Of a stretch of DNA of 37,481 nt, positions 1-9,018 are shown one piece after another (position 1 is the first letter of the stretch; every line of letters begins with the position of its first letter). The translations under genes and the position numbers were made by a program. The DNA comes from a virus, in IMG/VR virus record IMGVR_UViG_3300037963_001699, positions 1 to 37,481 of that record, one strand, 5' to 3'. The notes under the pieces were generated by a model. The model did no database searches. It had not been told where the DNA came from and saw only the letters and a list, made by a program, of their open reading frames with translations.

Positions 1-3000
1 GTTTTACAGTTTTACCATCTTTTTATAATCAAATTGGTGAAGCAACTGGTGTTGATGTTCCATTAATAGACTATAGTCAAGCTCCTGGTATAATGGATGA
101 AGGTTTTGGAAGAGCATTATTTCAAAACACTGTAATTATAGGTACAATGGCAGGATTTGGTCATGCAACTAGAAAATTAAAAGGTATAGATGATAGTCAT
201 ACTTGGGCATTAAAATTATTAGAACAATCTAAAAAAGATACACAAAAAGTATTATCTTCTCAACAAAATGTAAAAACTAAATTACAAGATGCTGGCATAG
301 AAATAAATCCAGAAATGTTAAAGCTTATAAGTAACAAAACTCAAGAAGTTTTTGCTAGTGAGTTTGAAGTAAAAAACTTTGCTAAAAAACAAAAAGTTGT
401 AAATGAATTAATTGAAAAAATTGAAAGAAATGAAAAATTAACAGAAAAAGAAATAACACAGTTATCTGAACTTGCATTACCTATTAAGTTAGCTGAAGCT
501 GGGTTATGGGAAGAGTTAAATTCTAACCCTAAAGCGCTTAGAAAAATTATACAAGAAGTAGAAGGTCGTACTATAACTGATGCAGAACTTGGAATTTACA
601 AAAAAACATTACAAGCACAGCTAAACAATACATACAGTGTTTTTAATCAAGTAAATGAATTTATAACTGGTGTTAATCCTAGTAAATCTGCGCCTGGTTT
701 AAGAGCAGGAAAAGAAACACCAATACCTGCTGAAACATTAATTAAAGAAGGACTTTTAATTCCTGGTGTAAATAAAAGAAATATTAAAACTAAAATAGTT
801 ACTACAGCAGAAGAAAAACAAAAATTTTTAAATCAAGGATATGAAGAACAAGTTTCTACTCAAGCTATTTCTACGCAACCAGGTGCTATTGCAACGCAAC
901 AAGTTGTATCTGGAGTTTCTAAAGTTTTACAAAAACAAGGTTTAACAATAGATTATTCTAAGAATATAAATAAGGCAAAAAATTTAGTTACTGAATTACA
1001 GAATGAAACATTTAAAGCTGCTGGTCAAACTAAAGGTAGTAAAAATTCTGTTTTAATTAATAGTTTAAAAAAGAATATGAAAAGTGTTGACAAAATATCT
1101 GGCGATACAGAAGCTGTTATCGAATATGCTTTACATAAATTTAAAGATACAACTAATCCAAACTATAATAACGATAATATTAAATTTAGAAAATATTCTA
1201 AAACTGTATCTAAATTTGTAAATTGGTTACATAAAAATAAAAAGAAAACTTTAAAAGAAACTGAATATAATGATTTATATGAATATTTAATTGGAGAATT
1301 ACAGTTATCAAAAAAAGGAAAAATAAAACAAGCTACACCAGATGATTTGTCTGCTTTTGCTACATTTTTTCAATATATAGATAAAAAATTTATGCCACGT
1401 GGCGCAGGTAGAGAAATAAGGGATGAAATAAGTTTTGCTGATATTAATGAATATATAACTGAACGTGTTATACAAGTTGATACTAAAGTATTAAAAAATG
1501 TAAATAAAAACATTGAAATTTTAAATAAAGAATTGTCTAAAGTTTTATCTGGAACTAATCTTGATAAAGCTAATGCATTGTCAACATTAATTAAATATGG
1601 AATAAGAGACCAAGAAATAGCTAGACTTACTAAAGATAATATTGGTTTAAGTAAAAAAGAAGGATATTATATTGATTTTGGTGTAGGTAAAAATGTACCT
1701 AAAATATTTAAAGACAAAACTTTTGCAAATGTAATTCCTATACCAGAAAATGTAGCTAAATTTTTATTAAAAATAAAAACATCTAGCGATACATCTCCAA
1801 TATTTGGAAAAGGTTTAAAATTTAAAAATAAATCACTTTATTCACATATAGCATCTTCTATTTTTGGGAAAAGACCTGATGGTGCTAAATATGAATGGAA
1901 TAATAATAGAACTTTATTAAGGTCTAAAGGTGTTATTGAAAAAGCTGACAAAGGTCAAATGAATGGCTATTTACGTCATGATAAAACTAGAATAGAAAAA
2001 ATTTATGAAAAACTAAGTATTGATGAACAACTACAAATATATAAAAATTTACAAAAAGAATTAGGAATATCAGATGCTCCAGCAAAGTTTCAGCTTGAAG
2101 CAATTGGTAAACCTGCATCTGCTAAAGAGTTAGCTCCATGGCTTGATGCTCAAATAAAAAATAATCCTGGTTTAAAGCTTAGAAAATTAAAAGATGCTGA
2201 TTTTGTAGGTAGATTTTATGAAGGTGTTATTGATGTTACTATGGGTAAAGCAAATAAGTTTACATTCTTCCATGAAAATGCACATAGATTAAAAGCAATG
2301 ATAGATGCTAGTGGAAATAAAACTTTAAAAAATGTATGGAATCAGTCAGAAAAATTATTTAAAAAAGATGCTAAGGGAAGAAACATGGAAGAGTTTCTTG
2401 CTGATGAAATAGCTAAATATGGGTTAAGAAGACAGCAGGGTGGCAATATAAAACAAAAAATGGGCAGTTGGTTAAATAGATTATGGTCTAATATAAAATC
2501 AGTATTTTTTGGAAAATCTTCTTTAAATAAAAATGATGTAAGAAATATACTTGGTGAAAAAGTATTTAAAGGTTTCGCTTTTAATACAAGCGCAAAAGCT
2601 GGTAGTATTGCAAGATTTAAATATGAAACAACTGCAGAATTTTCTAAAGGATTAAAAAAACAATTTAATGATTCTTTGGCAGATAAATTAAAGCCTAATG
2701 AGAAAAAAGCTTTAGAAGAATATATTGCTACAACTTCAGGTATTGAAAATCCAGAATTATTTAAACTTGGAAGCTCTGGTGTTAGTGAAGCAGATTTAAT
2801 TTTGTTTCAACAAAGAATGAGAGATATACCATTTTTAGAAATTAAAAGTACAGCTTCATTACAAGAGAAAGCTAAATTAATTAAAAATATTGAATTAAAT
2901 GGTAACAAAGTATTTACTCCTACTCAAAGAGAAAATATTATGAAACTTTTGAACTTTGAAGGTAAAAGTATGTGGGGAGCTTCTGTTGAAAAATTAAAAG

Positions 3001-5843
3001 CTTATTCTGAAATTGTAAATACAACTCGTATGCCAGGACAAGAAAGAGTCTCAAGTATCGCTGAGTCAGCGACATCAGGAGAGCTTTCAAAGATTATGTC
3101 TGAAATGGATGGTCTAATAGGTGATATATCTAAAAAAACATTACCTGTCGGAGCTGTTATGAGAAAAATTGGTTTAAAAGATATTGCATCTAAATTAGAA
3201 AACCATATTTCTGTAGAATTAAATCACGTTGGACAATTCATATTATTTGAAGGTGTTGGTGAAAGACTTTTAGGTAAAGGAAGTTTCAGGAAAGCTAAAG
3301 AACATCTTTATTTAATGGATGCTGAAAGATATGTAGAAAGAAAAAATTTAGGTCTGTTAAGTAAGTCTGAACAAAAATTTATAGACAAAGCATTTAAGAG
3401 TGATTGGGTTATATCAAAGGATGGCAATCTTGTAAAAAATGAAAAATACAATGGCGCAAAATTTAAAAATGCTATAAATACTTCAACAAAAGAAGGTCAA
3501 GTAGTAGAAGGCTGGGTTAATTATACAAAATATGTTTTTGAAAATTTTAAACAAGCTTTAAAACAAAATTTAGGTGAAGCGGAATATTTAAATTGGAAAC
3601 AAGAAAATCATATAAACTGGATTAGAGATAATATATATGTATCAAGGCTAGTTACAGATAAGTTTAAACAAACATTTCAAATAGACAGCAGAGCCTATGA
3701 TAAACTTATAGAAAAGCAGACTGCTCCATTAGCTGAAAAATTAGCTAAGAAAAAATTTAAAACAGATAAACCTTCAGAAGAGCAAATTGGTTCTGTATGG
3801 GAAGATGCTGAAATGTATGTAAGAAGAGATATTGTAGATATGCTACAATTTAACAAAGGTAAACATAGCACAAAGTTTTTACAGAAAAGACATCAAAAGC
3901 TTCCTGAGTTTATTGAAATTGATGGCAAAAGAATACAAGTTTATGAAACAGCATATGAAGGTACTCTTAAAAAATATGCTTTAGGAATGTCTAAATTTAT
4001 GGCAAACACAGAGATATTTCCAGACTTTGTACAAGTTAAAGGTTTAAACTTTCAGGGCCAAAGAGCGGCTATTGATAAATTAATTACTGCTAATAACAAA
4101 TGGGGTAATTGGGCTTTAGATAGAGTAAATAGTCAATTAGGTTATTTAAGAGCGCCTGGAGATTATCATACTAAAGCTTCAACAGTGATGTCTGGCGCTG
4201 CGCAAATCTTAGCTAAGACAGCTTTATCTTTTCCGACTTCAGGTCTTAAAAATTTAATTCTTGGGCAAACAGCTACACTTTCAGCATTTAGAATTAGAGA
4301 TTACTTTGCTGGTTTAGCTAAAGTTATGTCAAAAGAATTTAGAGATGAAGTTAAAGGAACAGGTGCAACAGAGATTGGTTTAAGACATATACAAGACATG
4401 AAATTTAAAACAGCAGATAAAGTTTTAAATAAGATATTTTGGTTTGGTGGTATGAAACCTACTGAAAATGCTAACAGATATATGTCAATAGCTGCTAGTA
4501 AAGTTCAACAAGATAGACTTGTAAGAATAATATCTAATAAAAATAATTCTGCTAAAAAAATACAAAGAGCTGAAAATAGATTAAAAGATTTTTATTCATT
4601 ATCTAGTAATGAAATAAGTTTACTTAAAAAGTATGGTTTGAGTGGTGTAAGTGATATGACATTTAAATCTTCTTATGCAAAAGCTAAAGAAGGTAGAACT
4701 ATGCAAAACATTTATAATAAAATGAATAGTATGGCTCACATAAAAACTCAAGGTGCTTCTTTATCTTTCTTTATGCCAGAATGGGCAGATGGTAAATTTT
4801 TGAGACCATTAACACTATTTAAAAGAATGGCTTATGCAGCTACAACTAATTCTATTAATAATTTTAAATTAGCTTATAAAAATAATGATATGGTAAAAAT
4901 GGGTATGCTTATGGTAGGCCCATATATTACAGGAACATCTTTAATAGCTATCTATGACCACTTGTTTGACCAAAAGCCACCTACAGAAAACTCTGCAGCA
5001 TTTTCTCATATGAAGTATGTTTATATGAGAGGTGAGTTTTTAGGTATTCTTTCTGATTTCTTAAAAATTTATGAAGGAGAATCTGCGCAACAAACATTAT
5101 ACCCAGCATTATATAATTATTTACAAGTGTCTGGAATGACTTTATTTAAATTATCAAAAGGTCAAATGAACTGGAGTCAAGCTGGTACAGAAATGTTAGA
5201 TGCTACTTTTGGAGGCTATCGTGGCTATATGAAATTAATTGATGCTAGAGATAATAAATATTTTGTTAGCAGAAAAAGAGGTGATAAACTCTGGAATGCT
5301 TTTAAAGAAGAAGTTTTCCCAAATGATGATACTGATGGATTTGTAGGTGATGTAAGACTAACTCGTAGAAGTCCATATTATAAAGATTTCAAAAAAGTTT
5401 TTGAAAAAGGTACTGCAGAAGAATTAGCAAAACAATATATCATTACATTATACGCAGTAGCTTCTGACCTTTATACAACAGGGCTTACAACTGAAGGTAC
5501 AGCTATAAAATATAGAACTCCTACAGAAGCTCTCAAAGAAGCTAGAAAACAATTAGATGCTGCTTTAACTAGATTCAATCCAAACAAAGGTAGTCTTATA
5601 AAAGCTTTAAAAACTAAAGACAAAAATGTAAAAGCTAAAAAATTAAGATACTTTTTAGAATGGAATAAATGGTTAAGCAAAGACCCTTCTAAAGCTCAAG
5701 AGTATAAGAAACTATTTAATTCACTTGAAGGAGCTTACAGGTATAAAATAAGGAAGCTGGAAGAACAATTAAGTAATCCAGAACTATTGAAAGACCCTGA
5801 AGTAAGAGAATCTGTATTAAAGTCTCTACGAGGTTTTAAATAA
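1..5843 (+). CDS. Giant polyvalent virion protein, 5' end missing
   Basis: The frame is open from nucleotide 3, so the gene starts before the window; the first internal ATG is at 93 and residues are numbered from it (1,916 aa remain). I see two embedded catalytic signatures. Residues about 490-645 look like a tyrosine recombinase core: R505 (GIRDQEIARL), K533 (GVGKN), R606, H629 and Y638, with R606-H629 and R606-Y638 spacings of 23 and 32 as in XerD; the usual box II His is Asn603. Residues 727-731 are HENAH, an HExxH zincin motif, with E766/E767 in EEFLADEIAKY as likely third ligand. The rest is helical, Lys-rich and unassigned, with a hydrophobic stretch near residues 1608-1630. Phage polyvalent proteins of this kind are typically packaged and injected with DNA, so an ejected effector is my inference. 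It ends the late operon and overlaps the convergent leftward gene by 18 nt. Confidence 0.8.
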   Translation, partial: FTVLPSFYNQIGEATGVDVPLIDYSQAPGIMDEGFGRALFQNTVIIGTMAGFGHATRKLKGIDDSHTWALKLLEQSKKDTQKVLSSQQNVKTKLQDAGIEINPEMLKLISNKTQEVFASEFEVKNFAKKQKVVNELIEKIERNEKLTEKEITQLSELALPIKLAEAGLWEELNSNPKALRKIIQEVEGRTITDAELGIYKKTLQAQLNNTYSVFNQVNEFITGVNPSKSAPGLRAGKETPIPAETLIKEGLLIPGVNKRNIKTKIVTTAEEKQKFLNQGYEEQVSTQAISTQPGAIATQQVVSGVSKVLQKQGLTIDYSKNINKAKNLVTELQNETFKAAGQTKGSKNSVLINSLKKNMKSVDKISGDTEAVIEYALHKFKDTTNPNYNNDNIKFRKYSKTVSKFVNWLHKNKKKTLKETEYNDLYEYLIGELQLSKKGKIKQATPDDLSAFATFFQYIDKKFMPRGAGREIRDEISFADINEYITERVIQVDTKVLKNVNKNIEILNKELSKVLSGTNLDKANALSTLIKYGIRDQEIARLTKDNIGLSKKEGYYIDFGVGKNVPKIFKDKTFANVIPIPENVAKFLLKIKTSSDTSPIFGKGLKFKNKSLYSHIASSIFGKRPDGAKYEWNNNRTLLRSKGVIEKADKGQMNGYLRHDKTRIEKIYEKLSIDEQLQIYKNLQKELGISDAPAKFQLEAIGKPASAKELAPWLDAQIKNNPGLKLRKLKDADFVGRFYEGVIDVTMGKANKFTFFHENAHRLKAMIDASGNKTLKNVWNQSEKLFKKDAKGRNMEEFLADEIAKYGLRRQQGGNIKQKMGSWLNRLWSNIKSVFFGKSSLNKNDVRNILGEKVFKGFAFNTSAKAGSIARFKYETTAEFSKGLKKQFNDSLADKLKPNEKKALEEYIATTSGIENPELFKLGSSGVSEADLILFQQRMRDIPFLEIKSTASLQEKAKLIKNIELNGNKVFTPTQRENIMKLLNFEGKSMWGASVEKLKAYSEIVNTTRMPGQERVSSIAESATSGELSKIMSEMDGLIGDISKKTLPVGAVMRKIGLKDIASKLENHISVELNHVGQFILFEGVGERLLGKGSFRKAKEHLYLMDAERYVERKNLGLLSKSEQKFIDKAFKSDWVISKDGNLVKNEKYNGAKFKNAINTSTKEGQVVEGWVNYTKYVFENFKQALKQNLGEAEYLNWKQENHINWIRDNIYVSRLVTDKFKQTFQIDSRAYDKLIEKQTAPLAEKLAKKKFKTDKPSEEQIGSVWEDAEMYVRRDIVDMLQFNKGKHSTKFLQKRHQKLPEFIEIDGKRIQVYETAYEGTLKKYALGMSKFMANTEIFPDFVQVKGLNFQGQRAAIDKLITANNKWGNWALDRVNSQLGYLRAPGDYHTKASTVMSGAAQILAKTALSFPTSGLKNLILGQTATLSAFRIRDYFAGLAKVMSKEFRDEVKGTGATEIGLRHIQDMKFKTADKVLNKIFWFGGMKPTENANRYMSIAASKVQQDRLVRIISNKNNSAKKIQRAENRLKDFYSLSSNEISLLKKYGLSGVSDMTFKSSYAKAKEGRTMQNIYNKMNSMAHIKTQGASLSFFMPEWADGKFLRPLTLFKRMAYAATTNSINNFKLAYKNNDMVKMGMLMVGPYITGTSLIAIYDHLFDQKPPTENSAAFSHMKYVYMRGEFLGILSDFLKIYEGESAQQTLYPALYNYLQVSGMTLFKLSKGQMNWSQAGTEMLDATFGGYRGYMKLIDARDNKYFVSRKRGDKLWNAFKEEVFPNDDTDGFVGDVRLTRRSPYYKDFKKVFEKGTAEELAKQYIITLYAVASDLYTTGLTTEGTAIKYRTPTEALKEARKQLDAALTRFNPNKGSLIKALKTKDKNVKAKKLRYFLEWNKWLSKDPSKAQEYKKLFNSLEGAYRYKIRKLEEQLSNPELLKDPEVRESVLKSLRGFK

Positions 5844-6293
5844 TTCTTTTCTTGGTATCAATGCCATTTGGCTTTGATTAAAATCTCCACCCATAACAAG
5901 TTTTAGTTTGCCCTGTTTTTTTAAATCAATAATTAACTGCTTCAAATAATCAACACTAAAAATATATCCGCCTACAATTTTATTATTGTCTGATAATAAA
6001 TGTATCCAAACATTAGAACCAGTTGTAGATATACCGCTAGGTCTTCCTTTGTATCTTATCTCTACTGCTAGATTGCCAGTAGTTTTCCATATATCTCTTT
6101 CTGTTTTGACCTCAATCATAGTGTTGCCATTCTGTAAGTCTTCTACAAACTTTTCACCCATCTGGCCAAACTCTAAATCAAGGTCAAACTTTTTCATATC
6201 CTCATACTTCAATGGTATCTCCTCTCCATTATCTTTTATTAATCTAAAACCTCCAAATTTATCATATAAATTAGCTAACTTTATCAAGACCAT
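5826..6293 (-). CDS. Putative PD-(D/E)xK-fold endonuclease
   Basis: This 155-aa protein contains GQMGEKFVEDL followed by IEVKTERD and then TGNLAVEIRYKGRPSGISTTGSN. That order (Glu helix, ExK strand, then a TGN..E / SGI..T segment) fits small PD-(D/E)xK nucleases, including Holliday-junction resolvase and phage restriction-like folds. The exact substrate cannot be told. It is the last gene of the leftward operon, directly after the RuvC-like resolvase, whose 3' end it overlaps by 23 nt. The start ATG has a weak upstream AGG. Its 3' end overlaps the tail of the convergent giant gene by 18 nt. The fold call rests on motifs only. Confidence 0.65.
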   Translation of the reverse strand: MVLIKLANLYDKFGGFRLIKDNGEEIPLKYEDMKKFDLDLEFGQMGEKFVEDLQNGNTMIEVKTERDIWKTTGNLAVEIRYKGRPSGISTTGSNVWIHLLSDNNKIVGGYIFSVDYLKQLIIDLKKQGKLKLVMGGDFNQSQMALIPRKELFKTS

Positions 6294-6765
6294 AACCTGC
6301 TATCATTATTGCATCAGCAGTTGCTAATGTTGGAGTACCCTTCCAATGATAAGCTGTAAAATTATTTTTGTTAATGTAAGATTTAGCTAATTGTTTTATA
6401 TGATTTTTTCTTTCTTGTTTCTTCATAGCTTTCGGAACATCAAAATGTTTCATCCATGTAGTAGGAACTACATATTCTGGCTCTATTTCATTTGAAGCTA
6501 TGATACCTTGCCACTGCCCATAGTTTTTCCCAAACGTAAATATCGAAGATTTACCATCGGTTGGTCTAGCCCAGACTTTTTCGATGAACAACGACACGTT
6601 CTTAGGAGACGTACTATGTAGCATGTGTTTGAGGATTTCCGACATGCGGAGTATGTTGTCTGGGCATTTTTCAGACCAAATTAAATTTTTGTGTATCATA
6701 CATATTCCCCCAGATTTTCCTGGGTCTATCCCTATAATCATATCAGAATGGTAAGTCTTTTCCAT
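6271..6765 (-). CDS. RuvC-like Holliday junction resolvase
   Basis: The 164-aa protein begins its first strand at residue 9 with MIIGIDPGKSGG, the RuvC/RNase H-like signature (D14). It has LFIEKVWA (E62) and ATADAIMIA (D151), giving the acidic catalytic set of the family. It would cut four-way junctions made by recombination or replication before packaging. I chose the ATG at 6765 because AAGGAG lies four bases upstream; a longer frame to 6822 has no such site. It overlaps the helicase gene by 23 nt and the PD-(D/E)xK gene by 23 nt, so these three are probably translated in series. Confidence 0.85.
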   Translation of the reverse strand: MEKTYHSDMIIGIDPGKSGGICMIHKNLIWSEKCPDNILRMSEILKHMLHSTSPKNVSLFIEKVWARPTDGKSSIFTFGKNYGQWQGIIASNEIEPEYVVPTTWMKHFDVPKAMKKQERKNHIKQLAKSYINKNNFTAYHWKGTPTLATADAIMIAGYGLDKVS

Positions 6766-8086
6766 AAATCTCCTTTGCATGTGGTATTGACCAGTTATCG
6801 TATATTGTACATATATCTCCATTGTAGTGAAGATTTATTTCAGCTGACTCTCCATATCTAACTTTACTTGCAATCAGTTTGATTTCATTTTTAGAATGCA
6901 TAGCAGGGTCTACTTTGTAAGAGTAGAATACAAAAAATACATTTTCTGCTATCTGCTCTATGGCTCCAGACTCTGCTAAATCTGAAAGTTGTGGCCTCTT
7001 TGTTTCTCTGCTTCTTGCCTCAAGAGAACGATTCAACTGAGAAGCTAAAATTACTGCGCAGTTTGTCTCTTTTGCAAGCCATTTATAATCATTACAAAGA
7101 GCTTCAAGTTGTAATCTTCTTTCTGTATTTTTTGTGTTAGGTGAAACAAGCTGTATGTAATCATCTATAATCACATCTGGCTTAAATTTTTTAACTTCTG
7201 ATGCTGTTTTACTTAAATTTCTTATGCTATCAAACATAATAAACTTATCTTCTGTGTATTTTTCTTGCACTATTTTAGATGCATTTTTTAAGTCATCAAT
7301 AAAAGCTATATTAGTTTTATCAATAATACCTCTACGAACATCTCTGTATTTAAGGTTTGGATTCTCTATACATAAAAGCTTTTTAATCACCTCGCTGTTT
7401 GGTAGCTCTCTGTTAAAAACAGCTACTTTGTATCCACCTTTGATAAGACTAGAAAGTATATTTACAAGAAATGTTGTTTTACCATGACCTGGTCTACCAC
7501 CTACGATTGTTATCTCACCTCTGGTGAGACCACCAGCAAGACCATCAATCTCTCTATATCCAGTCTTTATCATTTTAGTATTACCTGTTTTCATAGTGCT
7601 AATTGTTTCACGCATAGTTTTATCTATTGAGAATGTCTCTCCTGGCCTAACTCTTATAAGTTCACCCATAAGATTATATGCTTGATTAATTAAACCATAA
7701 ACATCTTGCCCTTTATCAAGAGAATTGAATTTTATGCTTTCTGTTTCTTTAACAATTTTTCTTAAAAGATATTTTTCATACACGATTCTAGCATATGATG
7801 GTAACATAGCGCCAGTACCAGTATCTGTTGTAATTTCAAGTATGTATCCTAATGTTAAACCATGATTCATATCTTCGTTTGTTATACTTGCTGATAGTAC
7901 AGCAATATCAATATGTTTATCAGATTTCACCATCTTAGTAATTTTCTTCCATAAAGTTTGTGCTTTACTTTGGTAAAAAACTTTTGGTTCTACTATAAAC
8001 TCTGATACCTCTGTATACATTTTTGGTGAGGTAATAAGTCCCCCTAGAAGCACATTTTCAGTTGCTTCATCTTTTATGTCGTTCAT
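6743..8086 (-). CDS. dnaB: DnaB-family replicative DNA helicase
   Basis: This 447-aa protein is close to the usual DnaB length. Residues 1-110 form the helical N-terminal DnaB domain (EATENVLLGGLI). The RecA-like ATPase domain follows, with Walker A GGRPGHGKTT at 196-205, Walker B VIIDDY at 305-310 and the SQLNR motif after 349. The C-terminal AESGAIEQIAENVFF and SKVRYGES segments are also typical. It should be the hexameric 5'-3' helicase at the phage fork. No primase or polymerase gene accompanies it in the window, so it likely recruits host DnaG and Pol III (inference). The start has AGGAG five bases upstream. Confidence 0.93.
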   Translation of the reverse strand: MNDIKDEATENVLLGGLITSPKMYTEVSEFIVEPKVFYQSKAQTLWKKITKMVKSDKHIDIAVLSASITNEDMNHGLTLGYILEITTDTGTGAMLPSYARIVYEKYLLRKIVKETESIKFNSLDKGQDVYGLINQAYNLMGELIRVRPGETFSIDKTMRETISTMKTGNTKMIKTGYREIDGLAGGLTRGEITIVGGRPGHGKTTFLVNILSSLIKGGYKVAVFNRELPNSEVIKKLLCIENPNLKYRDVRRGIIDKTNIAFIDDLKNASKIVQEKYTEDKFIMFDSIRNLSKTASEVKKFKPDVIIDDYIQLVSPNTKNTERRLQLEALCNDYKWLAKETNCAVILASQLNRSLEARSRETKRPQLSDLAESGAIEQIAENVFFVFYSYKVDPAMHSKNEIKLIASKVRYGESAEINLHYNGDICTIYDNWSIPHAKEIYGKDLPF

Positions 8087-8105
8087 CGTTACTCCTGTTC
8101 TTTTT

Positions 8106-8279
8106 TTATTCTTCTACTATTGTACTATTATATTCATCTACAATTCTATCTGAAGATATTTCTGCTATCTTATAAATAACTCCTACGTTGGTAGATATTT
8201 CATCAAGAGGTCTACCCTTTAAGTATATACCCCAGTTATTTTCGTTTAGAATTTTTTCTAGGACTTTTTTGTCTATCAT
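8106..8279 (-). CDS. Small protein, 57 aa, function unknown
   Basis: The frame starts at an ATG with a GGGGG ribosome site six bases upstream and ends 19 nt before the helicase start. The protein is acidic with a short motif NNWGIYLKGRPLDEISTNVGVIYKIAEI. The segment LDEISTNVGVIYKIAEI could be a short helix-turn-helix, but the match is weak. Its 5' end overlaps the 3' end of the upstream gene by 44 nt in another frame. It lies in the replication block and may be a helicase-associated factor; that is only position-based. Confidence 0.6.
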   Translation of the reverse strand: MIDKKVLEKILNENNWGIYLKGRPLDEISTNVGVIYKIAEISSDRIVDEYNSTIVEE

Positions 8280-8463
8280 CAGTTACCCCCTTTCCTAAAA
8301 GGTATTTTTCAAATTTTTTAGAATCTTTTTTGTAATCTAAATAGTGTATAAATATATTACTTAGATTTTCGCTTGTTATCTGTAGATGATTTAGACTCTG
8401 TATTATCCTGTCTATCACTTGAGCTACTTCCTTTATCGTTGGCTTTTTCTTCCTCATGCTCAT
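8236..8463 (-). CDS. Small basic protein, 75 aa, unknown
   Basis: The ATG has a near-perfect AGGAGG ribosome site six bases upstream, which lies inside the coding sequence of the preceding gene. The protein starts MSMRKKK, then has a helical stretch KEVAQVIDRIIQSLNHLQ, and ends in a Lys/Arg-rich tail. No family is recognised. It overlaps its upstream neighbour by 107 nt and its downstream neighbour by 44 nt, each in a different frame, which is unusual even for this compact genome. The strong ribosome site is the main support. Confidence 0.55.
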   Translation of the reverse strand: MSMRKKKPTIKEVAQVIDRIIQSLNHLQITSENLSNIFIHYLDYKKDSKKFEKYLLGKGVTDDRQKSPRKNSKRK

Positions 8464-8563
8464 CTTTTACCTCCTCTAGTATTTGATTCAAAATATCTTT
8501 TAACTTTCTTACGTCTTCTTTCAGTTTGATAATATTGTTTTCCATATCTATGGCTCTTCCCAT
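8357..8563 (-). CDS. Small coiled-coil protein with low-complexity tail, 68 aa
   Basis: AAGGAG sits six bases before the ATG, whose first base is the last base of the HNH gene stop (TAATG). Residues 8-35 form a heptad-like Leu/Ile helix (NNIIKLKEDVRKLKDILNQI), and the rest is a Glu/Ser/Asp/Lys-rich disordered tail. The disordered tail coincides with the out-of-frame start of the next gene, suggesting that the tail is what tolerates the overlap. Function unknown. Confidence 0.6.
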   Translation of the reverse strand: MGRAIDMENNIIKLKEDVRKLKDILNQILEEVKDEHEEEKANDKGSSSSDRQDNTESKSSTDNKRKSK

Positions 8564-9018
8564 TATTTTCTCCTTTTACTTTTTTGGTATGAGTACCAGT
8601 TTTGTTGTTTAGCTGTTTTAATTCTGTGACAATTTGCGCATAATATGACACACTTTTCAATCTCTTTTTCAATGGCTTCGATGGAGTAACCATGTGTAGC
8701 CATATTCGATACACTGTTTCTTTTCGTTTTCGGGTCAACATGGTCAAATTCGAGAACGATAGGATTGCTTTCACCGCAAGCAATACAAGGATTACTAAGC
8801 TTAAACTCATATATCAATTGTCTTCCATATTTTTTAAGTCGAGCTGTATTGTTTCTGGTCCTTCTTTTGTAGCTTGCCTTATTCGCTTTATAATGCGCTC
8901 TAGAATATTCTCTTGTGCATACTTTACACTTACCAGATTTAATTTTTTTTGTTTTGCTCCTCCAACTGAAAGAGCTGATACATTTTGTTTTTTTACAGGC
9001 ACTACACTTCTTTTTCAT
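8563..9018 (-). CDS. HNH endonuclease with N-terminal zinc finger
   Basis: The 151-aa protein has an N-terminal zinc-binding pair CSAC (5-8) and CKVC (31-34), a basic middle, and an HNH core: CIAC (78-81), FDHVD (D92, H93) and CANCH (127-131). This is the Cys4-type HNH module that makes divalent-metal-dependent breaks. It may be a free-standing homing-type nuclease or a processing enzyme for recombination. It overlaps the upstream gene by 17 nt and the downstream one by one base, so it is part of the operon rather than an isolated insert. The ribosome site is weak (AGAAG). Confidence 0.85.
   Translation of the reverse strand: MKKKCSACKKTKCISSFSWRSKTKKIKSGKCKVCTREYSRAHYKANKASYKRRTRNNTARLKKYGRQLIYEFKLSNPCIACGESNPIVLEFDHVDPKTKRNSVSNMATHGYSIEAIEKEIEKCVILCANCHRIKTAKQQNWYSYQKSKRRK

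Noticed and set aside
1440-2010. A stand-alone phage integrase and temperate lifestyle
   Set aside because: The recombinase-like segment is embedded in one uninterrupted frame, and no att site, repressor/cro pair or excisionase is visible.
6766-6822. N-terminal extension of the RuvC-like gene
   Set aside because: The extra 19 residues have no ribosome site and lie within the helicase gene, whereas AAGGAG precedes the ATG at 6765.
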